From positions 2,294,001 to 2,358,000 of the forward strand of contig NZ_AP019308.1 in the NCBI RefSeq assembly GCF_003945345.1: 64,000 nucleotides of DNA, read 5' to 3'. The position numbers and the translations under genes were made by a program. This document shows positions 9,226-17,988 of the stretch, piece by piece. Source of the stretch: Paenibacillus baekrokdamisoli (GTDB lineage Bacteria > Bacillota > Bacilli > Paenibacillales > Paenibacillaceae). Every line of letters starts with the position of its first letter. The stretch's first letter is position 1. Below the pieces are notes generated by a model, which was not told the origin of the DNA, ran no database searches, and saw nothing but the letters and a program-made list of their open reading frames with translations.

Positions 9226-9303
9226 TTAAAAAAGCACCCCTAAAGTGATATTGCATTGCCATGTAGGCTTTCCAATGTCTACTTTTTAAGGGGTGCACTT
9301 CAA
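9226..9303. repeat. Imperfect terminal inverted repeat, possible IS-end or MITE-like remnant
   Basis: A segment of about 78 bp begins AAAAAAGCACCCCTAAAGTG and ends with the inverted form, ACTTTTTAAGGGGTGCACTT. Only about 38 bp lies between the arms, with no coding capacity. GCACCCCT-type ends followed by AAAGTAGACA resemble IS3-family termini (recalled, not checked). It lies upstream of the radical SAM gene and may simply be a hairpin of its leader. Confidence 0.4.
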
Positions 9304-9386
9304 CTATGACCTAGGCTTCTAGCCTAGCGTCTATACAGTTGATATGATATTTCATTTGATAACACACTTCGCATGGAAGCTATTGA

Positions 9387-9686
9387 TCAATTTTTTCCCG
9401 CTTCAGCCACATGTTCTTTGCAAAAAGCTTCGATCCACGCAAGCTCTTCATCCTCCATCTCAAAATCGAGATGGTTATTCGTGCTTCTCTCCAAGACTTC
9501 GTGCTTGACTACACTTGTCCGATTCTCATCCACAAGGTAGATGACTCTGACATAGATACCATTCTCAGAGAATAACTCGTCGTCTTCTTCGACTTCAATC
9601 TCCAATACAAATTCATATCGTTCCCCCGTCAAAATACCGAAGGGATCTCTAATTTTTTCTACTGTATAGCTGCTAACTGTTAACAT
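9387..9686 (-). CDS. DUF6509 family protein
   Basis: 99 aa, acidic, cytosolic. It starts MLTVSSYTVEKIRDPFGILTG and has an EVEEDDELFSENGIYVRVIY block and a C-terminal WIEAFCKEH, the layout of small Bacillales proteins grouped as DUF6509 (recalled family). Function unknown. A plausible SD (AGAGAGG) precedes the ATG. It is a single gene with no clear partner. Confidence 0.72.
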   Translation of the reverse strand: MLTVSSYTVEKIRDPFGILTGERYEFVLEIEVEEDDELFSENGIYVRVIYLVDENRTSVVKHEVLERSTNNHLDFEMEDEELAWIEAFCKEHVAEAGKN

Positions 9687-9791
9687 TATTCATCAACCTC
9701 TCTAAACGAACTATCTTTCATTATACAGGAAAGAAACACATCTAAACCAAAAGTATCGACATTTGCTTCTTTTCACATATTTTCGTGGTGC

Positions 9792-9992
9792 ATGCTGGTC
9801 GTTTTCGCTGTCTTATTTTATTTATCCGAGCAATTAGAGGATAACTATCACATGAAGGGCATTGCCAAAGGGGCAACACTTTCCATACGAATGGCCGTAC
9901 TCTGCTTGACCTCTTATGTAACTGGGAAAATAACAGATTATGTCCTTGAAAATAACCTAGATCGCCACAGACCATTACTGCCCTATAGATGA
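9792..9992 (+). CDS. Small hypothetical membrane protein or 3' remnant of one
   Basis: 66 codons, with a hydrophobic N-terminal segment (LVVFAVLFYL) and a second weaker one (IRMAVLCLTSYVTG). No convincing SD precedes the ATG. The frame stays open upstream for at least 23 more codons without a start, so this may be the 3' end of a decayed gene rather than a complete one. A good terminator follows directly (9995-10031), which favours transcription. Not recognised. Confidence 0.35.
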   Translation: MLVVFAVLFYLSEQLEDNYHMKGIAKGATLSIRMAVLCLTSYVTGKITDYVLENNLDRHRPLLPYR

Positions 9993-9994
9993 AG

Positions 9995-10031
9995 AAAAAC
10001 CGTCAGGAGTTTCAATCCTGACGGTGTTTTT
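9995..10031 (+). terminator. Rho-independent terminator
   Basis: CCGTCAGGA/TCCTGACGG forms a perfect 9-bp stem with a GTTTCAA loop, followed by TGTTTTTGTG. A-rich sequence on the other side lets it work in both directions. Confidence 0.8.
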
Positions 10032-10161
10032 GTGTCTTGAGAATATATTGGGGAATTCATGGAACTTCCTCATCCGAATGTTAGTGGATCGATAATTATG
10101 TTATTATCAAACCTAGGTAAAAACGAACGAATTATCGAGCGGTTTCATTTATAAGAGCCAT

Positions 10162-10184
10162 AAAAAAAACCGCGATAAACGCGG
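10162..10184 (-). terminator. Terminator of the YdjO-like gene
   Basis: A short CCGCG/CGCGG stem with an A/T loop is followed by eight T on the minus strand, 18 bases past the stop codon of the YdjO-like gene. Confidence 0.75.
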
Positions 10185-10202
10185 ATGAGCTTAGAAATAG
10201 GT

Positions 10203-10427
10203 TTAGAAATCAGATTTCGGTTTACGTGGCTGTGATTTTATTTTATTCTGGACGGCTGGCAAATGTCGCATACTGCGGAGCATCGGACCTTTGCAAATCG
10301 GACAGGCTTGTTGTTCTACAGCGAATTCTTCTCGTACCCATGCTTTGCAATCGGCATTTCTACATTTCCAAATCTTTGTTAACTTCAGTACCGGCTTTGT
10401 CTCATCACTTGTTGTCACTTCATACAT
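10203..10427 (-). CDS. YdjO-like small zinc-ribbon protein
   Basis: 74 aa. The pattern IWKCRNADCKAWVREEF followed by CPICKGPM gives two cysteine pairs (CX4C and CX2C) that would hold one zinc, with a basic tail QPRKPKSDF. B. subtilis YdjO, described as cold-inducible, has this arrangement. AAGGAAAGGG lies just upstream of the ATG. Function unknown beyond the family link. It is divergent from the thioredoxin-like gene. Confidence 0.75.
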   Translation of the reverse strand: MYEVTTSDETKPVLKLTKIWKCRNADCKAWVREEFAVEQQACPICKGPMLRSMRHLPAVQNKIKSQPRKPKSDF

Positions 10428-10528
10428 CCCTTTCCTTCTAGAGCAATCCGTTTAATATAACATCGCTAGCTAGAAGAAGTCAAAAGGCGAAAAAATACAT
10501 TTTTTGATAAGAAAGGAACCTTACTGAA

Positions 10529-10837
10529 ATGCCCTTACCCGAAGTAACCGAAGCCGACCTCCTGCACCATTTGCCACATGCGAAAAACAAAGAAGCGATT
10601 CTATTTGTTACTGCTTTGTGCGGAACCTGTAAGCTGGCCGAACGGATGCTGGAGATCGTCCTAGCTGCATCCGTTCAGATCGATATTCGAAAGTTGAATA
10701 TTAATTACGCCCCTCGCTTAAGAGATGCTTGGAAAATCTCAAGCGTCCCGTGCCTCGTTATTATCCAGGATGGCAAGCCAGTCCAGTTCGAATATGCGAT
10801 GCAATCCGTCGACCATTTGTATGGTCTTCTTAAATAA
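10529..10837 (+). CDS. Thioredoxin-family protein (YtpP-like)
   Basis: 102 aa, a minimal thioredoxin fold without signal peptide. The active site is C31-G-T-C34 in LFVTALCGTCKLAE, and the cis-Pro lies in KISSVPCLVII. The CGTC motif differs from the CGPC of true thioredoxin, so it is probably a specialised cytosolic thiol reductase (inference). AAAGGAACC precedes the ATG. It converges on the thioesterase gene, 51 bases away. Confidence 0.85.
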   Translation: MPLPEVTEADLLHHLPHAKNKEAILFVTALCGTCKLAERMLEIVLAASVQIDIRKLNINYAPRLRDAWKISSVPCLVIIQDGKPVQFEYAMQSVDHLYGLLK

Positions 10838-10888
10838 TCCTCAAGAGCTAGCCTGCCTCTTTAAGCAAGCAAACACTTTGTTTTCTCC

Positions 10889-11419
10889 TTATTCCCCTGG
10901 ATTCTTCTCCCAAGGCTTGCGAGAACCTAACATTTCCGCCAAGCGTTTGCTTTCCTTACGGCGAATTCTTCGCAGCTCCGAGCGTCCCTCCGCACCTTCA
11001 TGCAGGAGAATCTCTTCGGGCGTTTCCGGTATGACACTCGGCACATCTGTCGGTTTCCCCTCCTCATCCATCGCAACGAACGTAAGGAATGAAGTGGCCG
11101 CTATCACGCGACTACCCGTAAGCAGATCCTCTGCCATTACCTTCACGAACACTTCCATAGACGTCCGGTGTGTCCAGGTAACGAACGCCTCCAGATACAC
11201 TTCTGTATCTATCTTAATGGGATGAAGAAAATCAACAGAATCCGTTGATGCCGTAACTGCCCGATGACGGGAATGCCTCATTGCTGACATTGCGGCAACA
11301 TCATCTATATAAGCCATCAGCTTCCCACCAAAAAGCGTATTATGATTATTCGTGTCTGGTGGAAGCACATGACTGGATTTCACTGTTCTTGATTCACGCA
11401 CATATTTAGCCTCTAGCAT
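10889..11419 (-). CDS. Acyl-CoA thioesterase, hot-dog fold (YkhA-like)
   Basis: 176 aa. Residues PPDTNNHNTLFGGKLMAYIDDVAA (about 20-43) are the YciA/BACH-type hot-dog signature that places the catalytic Asn and Asp. VDFLHPIKIDTEVYLEAFV completes the fold. These enzymes hydrolyse acyl-CoA to free acid and CoA. The charged C-terminal tail (RSELRRIRRKESKRLAEML) is typical of the Bacillales type. It is cytosolic and monocistronic. Confidence 0.9.
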   Translation of the reverse strand: MLEAKYVRESRTVKSSHVLPPDTNNHNTLFGGKLMAYIDDVAAMSAMRHSRHRAVTASTDSVDFLHPIKIDTEVYLEAFVTWTHRTSMEVFVKVMAEDLLTGSRVIAATSFLTFVAMDEEGKPTDVPSVIPETPEEILLHEGAEGRSELRRIRRKESKRLAEMLGSRKPWEKNPGE

Positions 11420-11444
11420 CCCAATCCCACTCTCTTCTTCGCAT

Positions 11445-11630
11445 TCATTTTGTAGGGACCCAATGTGTCCCTGACCATCTCACTACATTTCCTACCACGA
11501 GTCCCGAAGCCACTTTATCAACGGGAACCTGAACTGACTTTCCATTAACGTCAATATGAACAGCTTCACGATCTAATTGCCTAATGATGCCTTCACGTTG
11601 GATAATACAATTGCTTCCCTCTTCTTTCAC
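11445..11630 (-). CDS. Small hypothetical protein
   Basis: 61 aa from GTG at 11630, preceded at 8 nt by AAGAGG. A GTG three codons upstream has a weaker SD. The protein looks like a small beta-barrel: IIRQLDREAVHIDVNGKSVQ, then PVDKVASGLVVGNVVRW. Such patterns occur in SH3-like or DUF3006/DUF2187-like proteins, but no family match can be claimed. It ends 25 bases before the thioesterase start and may be co-transcribed with it. Confidence 0.6.
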   Translation of the reverse strand: MKEEGSNCIIQREGIIRQLDREAVHIDVNGKSVQVPVDKVASGLVVGNVVRWSGTHWVPTK

Positions 11631-11712
11631 CGAGACCACCTCTTCATCGTTCCACCCTATTTTAGCAGACTAATTGATTACCGAAAAGGCATGCGATAGA
11701 CCCAAATAATAT

Positions 11713-11755
11713 AAAAGGGTGCTAGCAGTAATTCCTCCGCTTAGCACCCTTTTAT
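11713..11755 (-). terminator. Terminator of the RND pump gene
   Basis: AAAAGGGTGCTA and its inverse TAGCACCCTTTT form a 12-bp perfect stem around an 18-nt loop. It lies 36 bases past the pump stop and has T-rich flanks on both strands. Confidence 0.8.
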
Positions 11756-11790
11756 TCACTTATTTAGCTTCATCATATTGCTAATTCTTG

Positions 11791-14700
11791 TTAAAAATTG
11801 TTTTCTTCCAGCTTACGTCTTTTTCCAGTCATTTGATAAATGACCGGAACCACAATCAAGGTTAATAAAGTGGAGGTTGTTAATCCCCCAATAACGGTGA
11901 TAGCCAGCCCCCCGGAAATTAAACTTGTCGTAGATTGGGATAAAGCTAGCGGTACGAGCGCCAATATGGTCGCACAAGCCGTCATAAGAATCGGTCTTAG
12001 ACGTGTCTTAGAAGCTTCAACGATTGCTTCTGTGAGCGGAATACCCGACTTTCGGTTCTTCTCTACACGGTCAAGTAAGACAACGGCATTCGTAACAACA
12101 ATCCCGACAAGCATGAGCATTCCGATCATTGCACTCATCGATAAGGATTGCCCCGTCACAAGCAGCCCGCCAAGCGCCCCAATAGGAACGAATAGCAAGG
12201 AGGATAAGATGATTAGCGGTGTGAGTAATCCACCAAAGGTCATACTGAGTACAAGGAAGACAAGACCAATTGCGGCGCCCATAGCAAGACCTATGCTGGA
12301 AAACCCGCTATTAATCATTTCGGTGCCGCCACCGATTTTGTAATCCACACCACTTGGTAGGGATAAACTCTCGATGTCAGATGTCACTGTTTTCGTTGTG
12401 GCAGCCGTGTTCTCTCCCTTGACAGTTGCACTAAGCTTGGCGTAAGTCTTCCCATCCTCGTGATTAACGGAAATAGGTGCAACCGCTTGTGTAACATCAA
12501 CAATATCTTTTAGTTTTTTCATACCAGCAGCGGTCGGAATATCAATATTCTCAAGCTGCTCTTTGGAGCTGATCTGCTGCTGGTAAGCCATGGTAATATC
12601 CTGACTTTTATTATCGAGCGTATACGTTCCAACGTTTGTTGGCCGCAGCTGTTCATTGACCACCTGCATAATTTGATACGAGGAGACATTGGCATCTCGT
12701 CCTGTTTTATTGATAGAAAGCACCCATTTAGGCGTAACGTCCTTTAAATTGTTCGTAATATCCTTAAGATCGCTATTTTGCTTCAATAGATTCTCGACCT
12801 GTGCTGAGGCTTTGGATAATGCGGTTAAATCGGAAGCATACAAGCTAACATCGATATTATTGCCCGATGGAGGACCTTGCTGCTCGCCTCCTTTAACGTT
12901 TACACTTGTTTCAGGGGCGATATGGTCTACAAGTGTCTGCAGGTCCTTGGTTGTATGATCGATAACGGTGTCCATAACAGTCCCTTCTTTGAATTGAACG
13001 TTAAACACCGCTTTGTTCGCCGTACTGCCAGCTTGCATGAATCGGTTGCCTGCACCGCCGTCACCGATGGCAACTTGATAATTGTCTACTCCTTTTAAGT
13101 CCTTCAGGTAGCCTTCCACTTTCTCACTGAGCGAGCTCGTTTGTTCGATGCCGCTCTTGTTCGGCAGCGTCATATCGATTTGAATGGAGGGCACAGAGCT
13201 TGCCGGAAGAAAAGAAACGCCTAGCAGCGGAATCGTTCCTAATGAACCGACCAGAATAATCAAAGCAAGTCCAAGTACCCAGCCTTTACGACGAAGTGCT
13301 CCGCGAATGAGCTTCTCATAAGTGTCTATGAATCTTCCACCCTGTTTATGAGGCTTGATTTGGTTGAAGAATCGAGCACCAAGCACAGGAATTAGCATCA
13401 TCGCGACGAGAAGCGAGAATAGAATGGAAATCACAACTGCAATGGCGAATGGACGGAAAAATTCGCCAATGATTCCGCTCACGAAGGCAAGAGGCAGAAA
13501 CACAACTATCGTTGCGAATGTCGATGAGCCTACCGCACCGATAACCTCTTTGGTTGCATGGTATGCAAGCTCTTTCCCTTTCATTTCGCTGCCTTTTTCC
13601 TGCCGCCACCTAAAAATATTCTCAATGACAACAATGCTGTCATCTACAATTCTGCCAATGGATACCGCGATGCCTCCAAGTGTCATGATGTTCAGGGTAT
13701 ACCCCATCTGATTCATGATGGCAATGGTGGCGAAAACGGAAATAGGAAGCGCAAGAATAGAAATAAGCGTTGCTCTCACATTTCGTAAAAAGAGGAAGAT
13801 GATAATAACACAGAACAGCGCCCCGTAGAGTCCCTCTCGGATTAGCGAGGAAACGGATTCCTCAATAGCTGCACCTTGATCGCTTATAACATGAATATCC
13901 AGATTTGATTTCGCCTGGAAGGAAGCCAATATCCCTTTCACTTCAGTCGCAACATCCGCTGTATTGGCATCTTGATTCTTCACAACCTCGATCACATAAC
14001 TATCCTTACCATCGAAGCGAGTGATTTCATTTTGCGTGGAAATAGTTGTGACAGAAGCGATCTCAGAAAGCTTTACTTTCTTTGGCCCGAGTAAAGCTGT
14101 ACCAGTCGCAGCTTGCTTGCCACTTGCCTGACTTGAACTCTGAGATGGTACTGAACGCAAGTCAGTGCCCTTGGACTCGGGAGTGCCCTGAGCACTCTGA
14201 ACCGCACCAACTTGCAGCTCCAAATCCTTTATTTGCTGTATGCCATTCACTTTACCGACCAAGCTTAATGGTATTGTCGTTTCATTTTGATTAACAGAGC
14301 CAAGCGGCAATGCATAGTTTAACGATTGAAGGGCACTTTGTATGGCACTTAGGGATAAACCGTATTGATTCGCTTTCGCTTTATCGACTTCAATTCGAAG
14401 CTCCTCGGATTTCGTTCCTTTCAGGGTGACGGAACTTACGCCTTCCGCCTTCCTTAGCTTTGGAACGACTTGCTCCTGAAGTGTCTTCTGGAGCGCAGCG
14501 GGATCATCCTTCGTGGAGAAGATCGCTGCCTGGTAAATTGGCTGCGCTCCCGCTGAGAGACGCTGTACAGATACCTTAGCTTTGTCAGGAAGGGTAAGCT
14601 TAGCCAGAGCACCCTCTACATCCTTCGTCACATCATCCATATTCGTACCGAATGGGTACTGGAGAAAAATGCTGGCCGCATTCTCTGAGGATGTACTTGT

Positions 14701-14943
14701 TAAGCTGTCATAGCCTTTAAGACTTTGCAAGCTTCCTTCCACCGGATTGGTTACTTCCGTTTCTACTTCCTCCGTGGACCCGCCCGGATATACCGCTTGG
14801 ACAAAAACAGCAGGAAAGCTAATGTCCGGAAATGTTTGCTGCTTGATCTTTGTTGTCGAATAAAACCCAAGTCCTAGTACGAGCACGCACAAAATCACGA
14901 CTACCACACTATTTTTCAAACTAAATTTACTTAAAGCACTCAT
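11791..14943 (-). CDS. RND-family efflux pump (SwrC/AcrB-like, HAE1 type)
   Basis: 1050 aa from ATG at 14943, with GGAGAGAG just upstream. A frame open to 15057 adds 38 implausible residues. N-terminal helix at about 12-32, large periplasmic-type loops (about 35-340 and 550-870) and twelve helices in all. PGGSTEEVETEV, the helix-4 motif GRIVDDSIVVIENI with its proton-relay Asp pair, and VGIVVTNAVVLLDRV are RND hallmarks. In Firmicutes this class (SwrC/YerP) exports surfactants or antimicrobial compounds without an outer-membrane partner. A two-component system lies immediately upstream on the same strand, with a terminator between, suggesting that it senses and induces the pump (inference). 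Confidence 0.93.
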   Translation of the reverse strand: MSALSKFSLKNSVVVVILCVLVLGLGFYSTTKIKQQTFPDISFPAVFVQAVYPGGSTEEVETEVTNPVEGSLQSLKGYDSLTSTSSENAASIFLQYPFGTNMDDVTKDVEGALAKLTLPDKAKVSVQRLSAGAQPIYQAAIFSTKDDPAALQKTLQEQVVPKLRKAEGVSSVTLKGTKSEELRIEVDKAKANQYGLSLSAIQSALQSLNYALPLGSVNQNETTIPLSLVGKVNGIQQIKDLELQVGAVQSAQGTPESKGTDLRSVPSQSSSQASGKQAATGTALLGPKKVKLSEIASVTTISTQNEITRFDGKDSYVIEVVKNQDANTADVATEVKGILASFQAKSNLDIHVISDQGAAIEESVSSLIREGLYGALFCVIIIFLFLRNVRATLISILALPISVFATIAIMNQMGYTLNIMTLGGIAVSIGRIVDDSIVVIENIFRWRQEKGSEMKGKELAYHATKEVIGAVGSSTFATIVVFLPLAFVSGIIGEFFRPFAIAVVISILFSLLVAMMLIPVLGARFFNQIKPHKQGGRFIDTYEKLIRGALRRKGWVLGLALIILVGSLGTIPLLGVSFLPASSVPSIQIDMTLPNKSGIEQTSSLSEKVEGYLKDLKGVDNYQVAIGDGGAGNRFMQAGSTANKAVFNVQFKEGTVMDTVIDHTTKDLQTLVDHIAPETSVNVKGGEQQGPPSGNNIDVSLYASDLTALSKASAQVENLLKQNSDLKDITNNLKDVTPKWVLSINKTGRDANVSSYQIMQVVNEQLRPTNVGTYTLDNKSQDITMAYQQQISSKEQLENIDIPTAAGMKKLKDIVDVTQAVAPISVNHEDGKTYAKLSATVKGENTAATTKTVTSDIESLSLPSGVDYKIGGGTEMINSGFSSIGLAMGAAIGLVFLVLSMTFGGLLTPLIILSSLLFVPIGALGGLLVTGQSLSMSAMIGMLMLVGIVVTNAVVLLDRVEKNRKSGIPLTEAIVEASKTRLRPILMTACATILALVPLALSQSTTSLISGGLAITVIGGLTTSTLLTLIVVPVIYQMTGKRRKLEENNF

Positions 14944-15043
14944 TGCTCTCTCTCCTCTCTTTCTAGAGAACACTATACGCGATGAATTTGAACTGAATAT
15001 GTATAGCTCATTACAAATGCAATCAGAGTCGGACAAAGGACAT

Positions 15044-15076
15044 AAAAAAACCGACATGCTGCTATCACATGATCGG
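15044..15076 (-). terminator. Terminator of the RR-HK operon, overlapping the kinase stop codon
   Basis: CCGA-T-CATG pairs with CATG-TCGG and is followed by seven T on the minus strand. The hairpin begins inside the last codons of the kinase gene. Confidence 0.7.
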
Positions 15077-16426
15077 CAATTTTATGGTTATTAGGGTCCC
15101 CTGTCCCAATTGACTGTTAATTTGTATATCACCCTGATGAATATCGATGATCCGCTTCACGATCGAGAGCCCGAGCCCGCTTCCCTTAACCCGATTATCT
15201 CTGGATTTATCCACCTTATAGAAAGGAATCCAAATCTGATGAAGCTCCTCATCTGGAATCCCCTGCCCATTATCTTCTATCGTTACGATGACCATCTTCT
15301 CTGTGGCTGTCAAAGAAATGGCTATGGATGTGTGCTCCGGAGAAAATTTAATGCTATTGCTCAGCAGATTGATCCACACCTGACTAAGCTGATCTTCATC
15401 CCCGTTGATTATCACTTCCTCCAGATTAAGGATCATCTCCATCTTCTTCATACTCCACTGCGGTTCACTGGCAATAACGGTACGCCTCAACTGCTCAGCT
15501 AACTGGAACGGATGAGGATGCAAGGGATGCTGCTCAATCTGAAGGGTTGAGAGACGAAGTAAATTCGTACTAATTCGAGACAGACGCTGGCTCTCCTCTT
15601 CAATAATGGTTAGATAGCGCTGCCTACTTACTTCGTCCATCTGCTTTTCTTTAAGCGCCTTGGTAAAGCCCGTTATAGACGCTAAAGGAGATTGTATTTC
15701 ATGAGAAACATTATTCACGAAATCCCTTCGCATCTGATCCAGCATATGCAGCTCACCCGCCATCTCATTGAAGCTTGCTGTCAGCACACCGATTTCATCA
15801 CGTCGTTTGGAATGGATGTTGATTTGAAAATCGCCTTTGGCCATCTGCCTTGTTGCTTCCGTTAATTGCCGCATAGGCTTTACGATATATCTTGCGGCCA
15901 ATAGAATAAGAAGGCTGCCCACAACTAAGACAATAATAAGAACGGTTAGCAGCATATACCGGACTTCTGCTAATGATCGATTAAGCTCTGGGGATATGAA
16001 CAAGGCGTAGGATTTATTATTTTTCTTAAAGGGAAGGCCTATAACAAAACTCCCAGGCTCATGTTCACCTCTATAGATCCCCCCTTTTAATACCTGTTCA
16101 ATCTGTGTGTTGGACACCTGTGATGTGTTATCGTTGTCACTGCCGCTGCCTCCATCCTCGTAATAAACAGACTTTTTATCTTGATTATAAATGTGAACGC
16201 GAAAATTCGGCAGGACGGCAACGCCATTCAAAAAAGCATCTATGTTAGTCGACTTGGATTGCTCCAGCGACTGAATTATTCTCTTCCCACTCTTAATCAT
16301 ATTTTCCTGAGCCAATTGTCTGACTCTGTCACTATATAATTGGTTAGACAAGAAGAAGGACACTATTAAACTCACGATGACGGCACCGATAAAGGTGAGA
16401 ACAATTCGAACATATAATGATTTAAT
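15065..16426 (-). CDS. Sensor histidine kinase, probable AUU start codon
   Basis: 453 aa if translation starts at ATT at 16426, reading (M)KSLYVRIVLTFIGAV, the usual N-terminus of such kinases. GAGGTGG lies 6 nt upstream and no ATG, GTG or TTG exists between the in-frame TAG and a GTG at 16375 that would cut into the first helix. Helix 1 about 5-30, extracellular sensor about 30-135, helix 2 about 140-165, HAMP, HisKA with VSHEIQSPLAS (Gln where Arg is commoner), then N box NLLSNSIKF, DNGQGI and GSGLGLSI. It overlaps the regulator gene by 5 bases. Probably controls the RND pump (inference). Confidence 0.9.
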   Translation of the reverse strand: MKSLYVRIVLTFIGAVIVSLIVSFFLSNQLYSDRVRQLAQENMIKSGKRIIQSLEQSKSTNIDAFLNGVAVLPNFRVHIYNQDKKSVYYEDGGSGSDNDNTSQVSNTQIEQVLKGGIYRGEHEPGSFVIGLPFKKNNKSYALFISPELNRSLAEVRYMLLTVLIIVLVVGSLLILLAARYIVKPMRQLTEATRQMAKGDFQINIHSKRRDEIGVLTASFNEMAGELHMLDQMRRDFVNNVSHEIQSPLASITGFTKALKEKQMDEVSRQRYLTIIEEESQRLSRISTNLLRLSTLQIEQHPLHPHPFQLAEQLRRTVIASEPQWSMKKMEMILNLEEVIINGDEDQLSQVWINLLSNSIKFSPEHTSIAISLTATEKMVIVTIEDNGQGIPDEELHQIWIPFYKVDKSRDNRVKGSGLGLSIVKRIIDIHQGDIQINSQLGQGTLITIKLPIM

Positions 16427-17108
16427 CTTGTACCACCTCTAGTCGGTAGCCAAGACCTCGAATCGTTACAATTTTAAAATCCGATTCATAGCTGTCAAAT
16501 CGCTCCCGCAGCCGCTTGATATGAACGTCAATCGTTCTCTCGTCCCCATCGTACTCATATCCCCAGATTTGTTGAATGAGGCTGGTTCGGGTGAACAGCT
16601 GACCTGGATAGCTGGCGAGTTTATATAAGAGCTCGAACTCCTTCAGCGGAATCGTTAGTACCTCTTCCTTATCCTTGAAAAGGATCTGGAATCCGATACG
16701 ATCCAGTACGATGCCGCCTAACTGAATCATTTGTGCTGCGGAGATCCGATATCTCTTCAGAAGTGCTTTCACACGCAGTACCAGTTCTATCGGATCAAAG
16801 GGTTTTGTCAGATAATCATCCGTTCCGAGCTGGAACCCTTTTATCTTCTCTTCGGCTTCGCCTTTGGCCGTCATCATCAAGATCGGCATGTTCCCTTGCT
16901 CCCTAATTTTGCGACATAGCTCCCAGCCATCAAGGCGCGGCATCATAATATCCATAACGATCAGATCTACCGCATGATTCGTGATATACTGCCAAGCTTC
17001 TTCCCCGTCGTTGCATTCAATAATATCGAAGCCTTCATCCGCCAAATATAACCGCACGAGCTCACGGATATGCGCATCGTCATCAGCAATTAGTATCTTG
17101 GTCATCAT
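16422..17108 (-). CDS. OmpR-family response regulator
   Basis: 228 aa. Receiver domain with ADDD near the N-terminus, phosphoacceptor Asp53 in IVMDIMMPRLDG, Thr in MMTAKGE and Lys in LTKPFDP. The C-terminal winged helix ends with RGLGYRLEVV. GGGG lies 6 nt before the first of two ATG codons. It is transcribed with the overlapping kinase and followed by the RND pump on the same strand. Confidence 0.95.
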   Translation of the reverse strand: MMTKILIADDDAHIRELVRLYLADEGFDIIECNDGEEAWQYITNHAVDLIVMDIMMPRLDGWELCRKIREQGNMPILMMTAKGEAEEKIKGFQLGTDDYLTKPFDPIELVLRVKALLKRYRISAAQMIQLGGIVLDRIGFQILFKDKEEVLTIPLKEFELLYKLASYPGQLFTRTSLIQQIWGYEYDGDERTIDVHIKRLRERFDSYESDFKIVTIRGLGYRLEVVQD

Positions 17109-17222
17109 TTGTTCCCCTTTGTTTCAAAAATTGTCATTATTCCACGCTTGCACTCCGCATATCATTATTTTATGATTACAGGATTGATGTTTCAAACCAT
17201 GAAGAAATCGGAGGGGATCCAG

Positions 17223-17891
17223 TTGCCCGCATCACTAAAGGGAATCGTGAAGCGCTTTTTGCCATTGACTAGCATGTTGATATTCCCTGTCATGGGCTGG
17301 TTATATGCGTTAACTAATAATTCCAGCTCGCAAGTATACAGCTTAATGACCGATTTGGACCGTGCTTTTCCGTTTGTGAAAATATTTGTCCTGCCTTATT
17401 CCATCTGGATTTTTTATTTGTATGCTTGTCTTGTTTATTTCTTTATGAAAGATCCGGCCTTGTATGCGCGTACTCTTATTACGTATGTCATCTGCGCTCT
17501 CTTCTGTTACGGCGTCTACATGGTCTTTCAAACGACAGTTCCAAGACCTGCGATTGAAGGCACAGATCCTATAACCAGGCTGCTTGCTTTCGTTTACGGT
17601 CGCGATCAGCCTTACAACTGTTTTCCTAGTATACACTGTTTCTCCAGCTATTTGGTTATGAAAGCATTATATACGAGCAGCTTTCGCAATCGTTTGAACC
17701 AAACCTTGATTTACGGGATGTCTTCCCTCATCATCATGTCGACTTTCTTTATTAAACAGCATGTATTTCTTGACGCTATTGCTGGTATTTTACTCGCTGA
17801 AGTCGTCTATCGTCTACTTGTACACCTATCTAGCACGAGAGAAGCACGCAGAACCAAACCCGTATCACAGCAAAGGCAGATGGGAGCTTAG
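17223..17891 (+). CDS. PAP2-family membrane phosphatase
   Basis: 222 aa from TTG at 17223, chosen because GGAGGGG sits 6 nt upstream. ATG at 17199 or earlier has no SD. About six membrane helices. The PAP2 motifs are present in reduced form: TTVPRP (first), NCFPSIHCFSS (PSxH, second) and STFFIKQHVFLDAIAG (SxxxxxHxxxD, third), so the catalytic histidines are kept. Family members remove phosphate from lipid phosphates such as undecaprenyl pyrophosphate or act in inositol-phosphate transfer. It is divergent from the RR-HK genes. Its TAG stop lies inside the terminator hairpin. Confidence 0.87.
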   Translation: MPASLKGIVKRFLPLTSMLIFPVMGWLYALTNNSSSQVYSLMTDLDRAFPFVKIFVLPYSIWIFYLYACLVYFFMKDPALYARTLITYVICALFCYGVYMVFQTTVPRPAIEGTDPITRLLAFVYGRDQPYNCFPSIHCFSSYLVMKALYTSSFRNRLNQTLIYGMSSLIIMSTFFIKQHVFLDAIAGILLAEVVYRLLVHLSSTREARRTKPVSQQRQMGA

Positions 17892-17912
17892 CTCCCGTCT
17901 GCTCTTTTTTTA
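17876..17912 (+). terminator. Terminator overlapping the PAP2 stop codon
   Basis: GCAGATGGGAGC/GCTCCCGTCTGC forms a 12-bp stem (one mismatch) with a TTA loop, followed by TCTTTTTTT. The loop includes part of the stop codon. Confidence 0.88.
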
Positions 17913-17954
17913 TGACAATCGCAACCTTCGGTTTATGATCAATGGCGAACGCTA

Positions 17955-17988
17955 TCGCTTCTTCAGAACGATTCCGTCCGCTTCGCTA
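17955..17988 (-). repeat. 34-bp dispersed repeat, copy A
   Basis: A 34-bp sequence that is the exact reverse complement of 20228-20261. Similarity continues imperfectly for about 20 bp on the side of the TGCCAAC motif. It is read as a dispersed intergenic repeat. The pair flanks the hypothetical-protein locus at 18.6-20.0 kb in opposite orientations. Confidence 0.8.

Noticed and set aside
10725..11225. 166-codon plus-strand frame
   Set aside because: It runs antisense across the well-supported thioesterase gene and overlaps the thioredoxin-like gene end.
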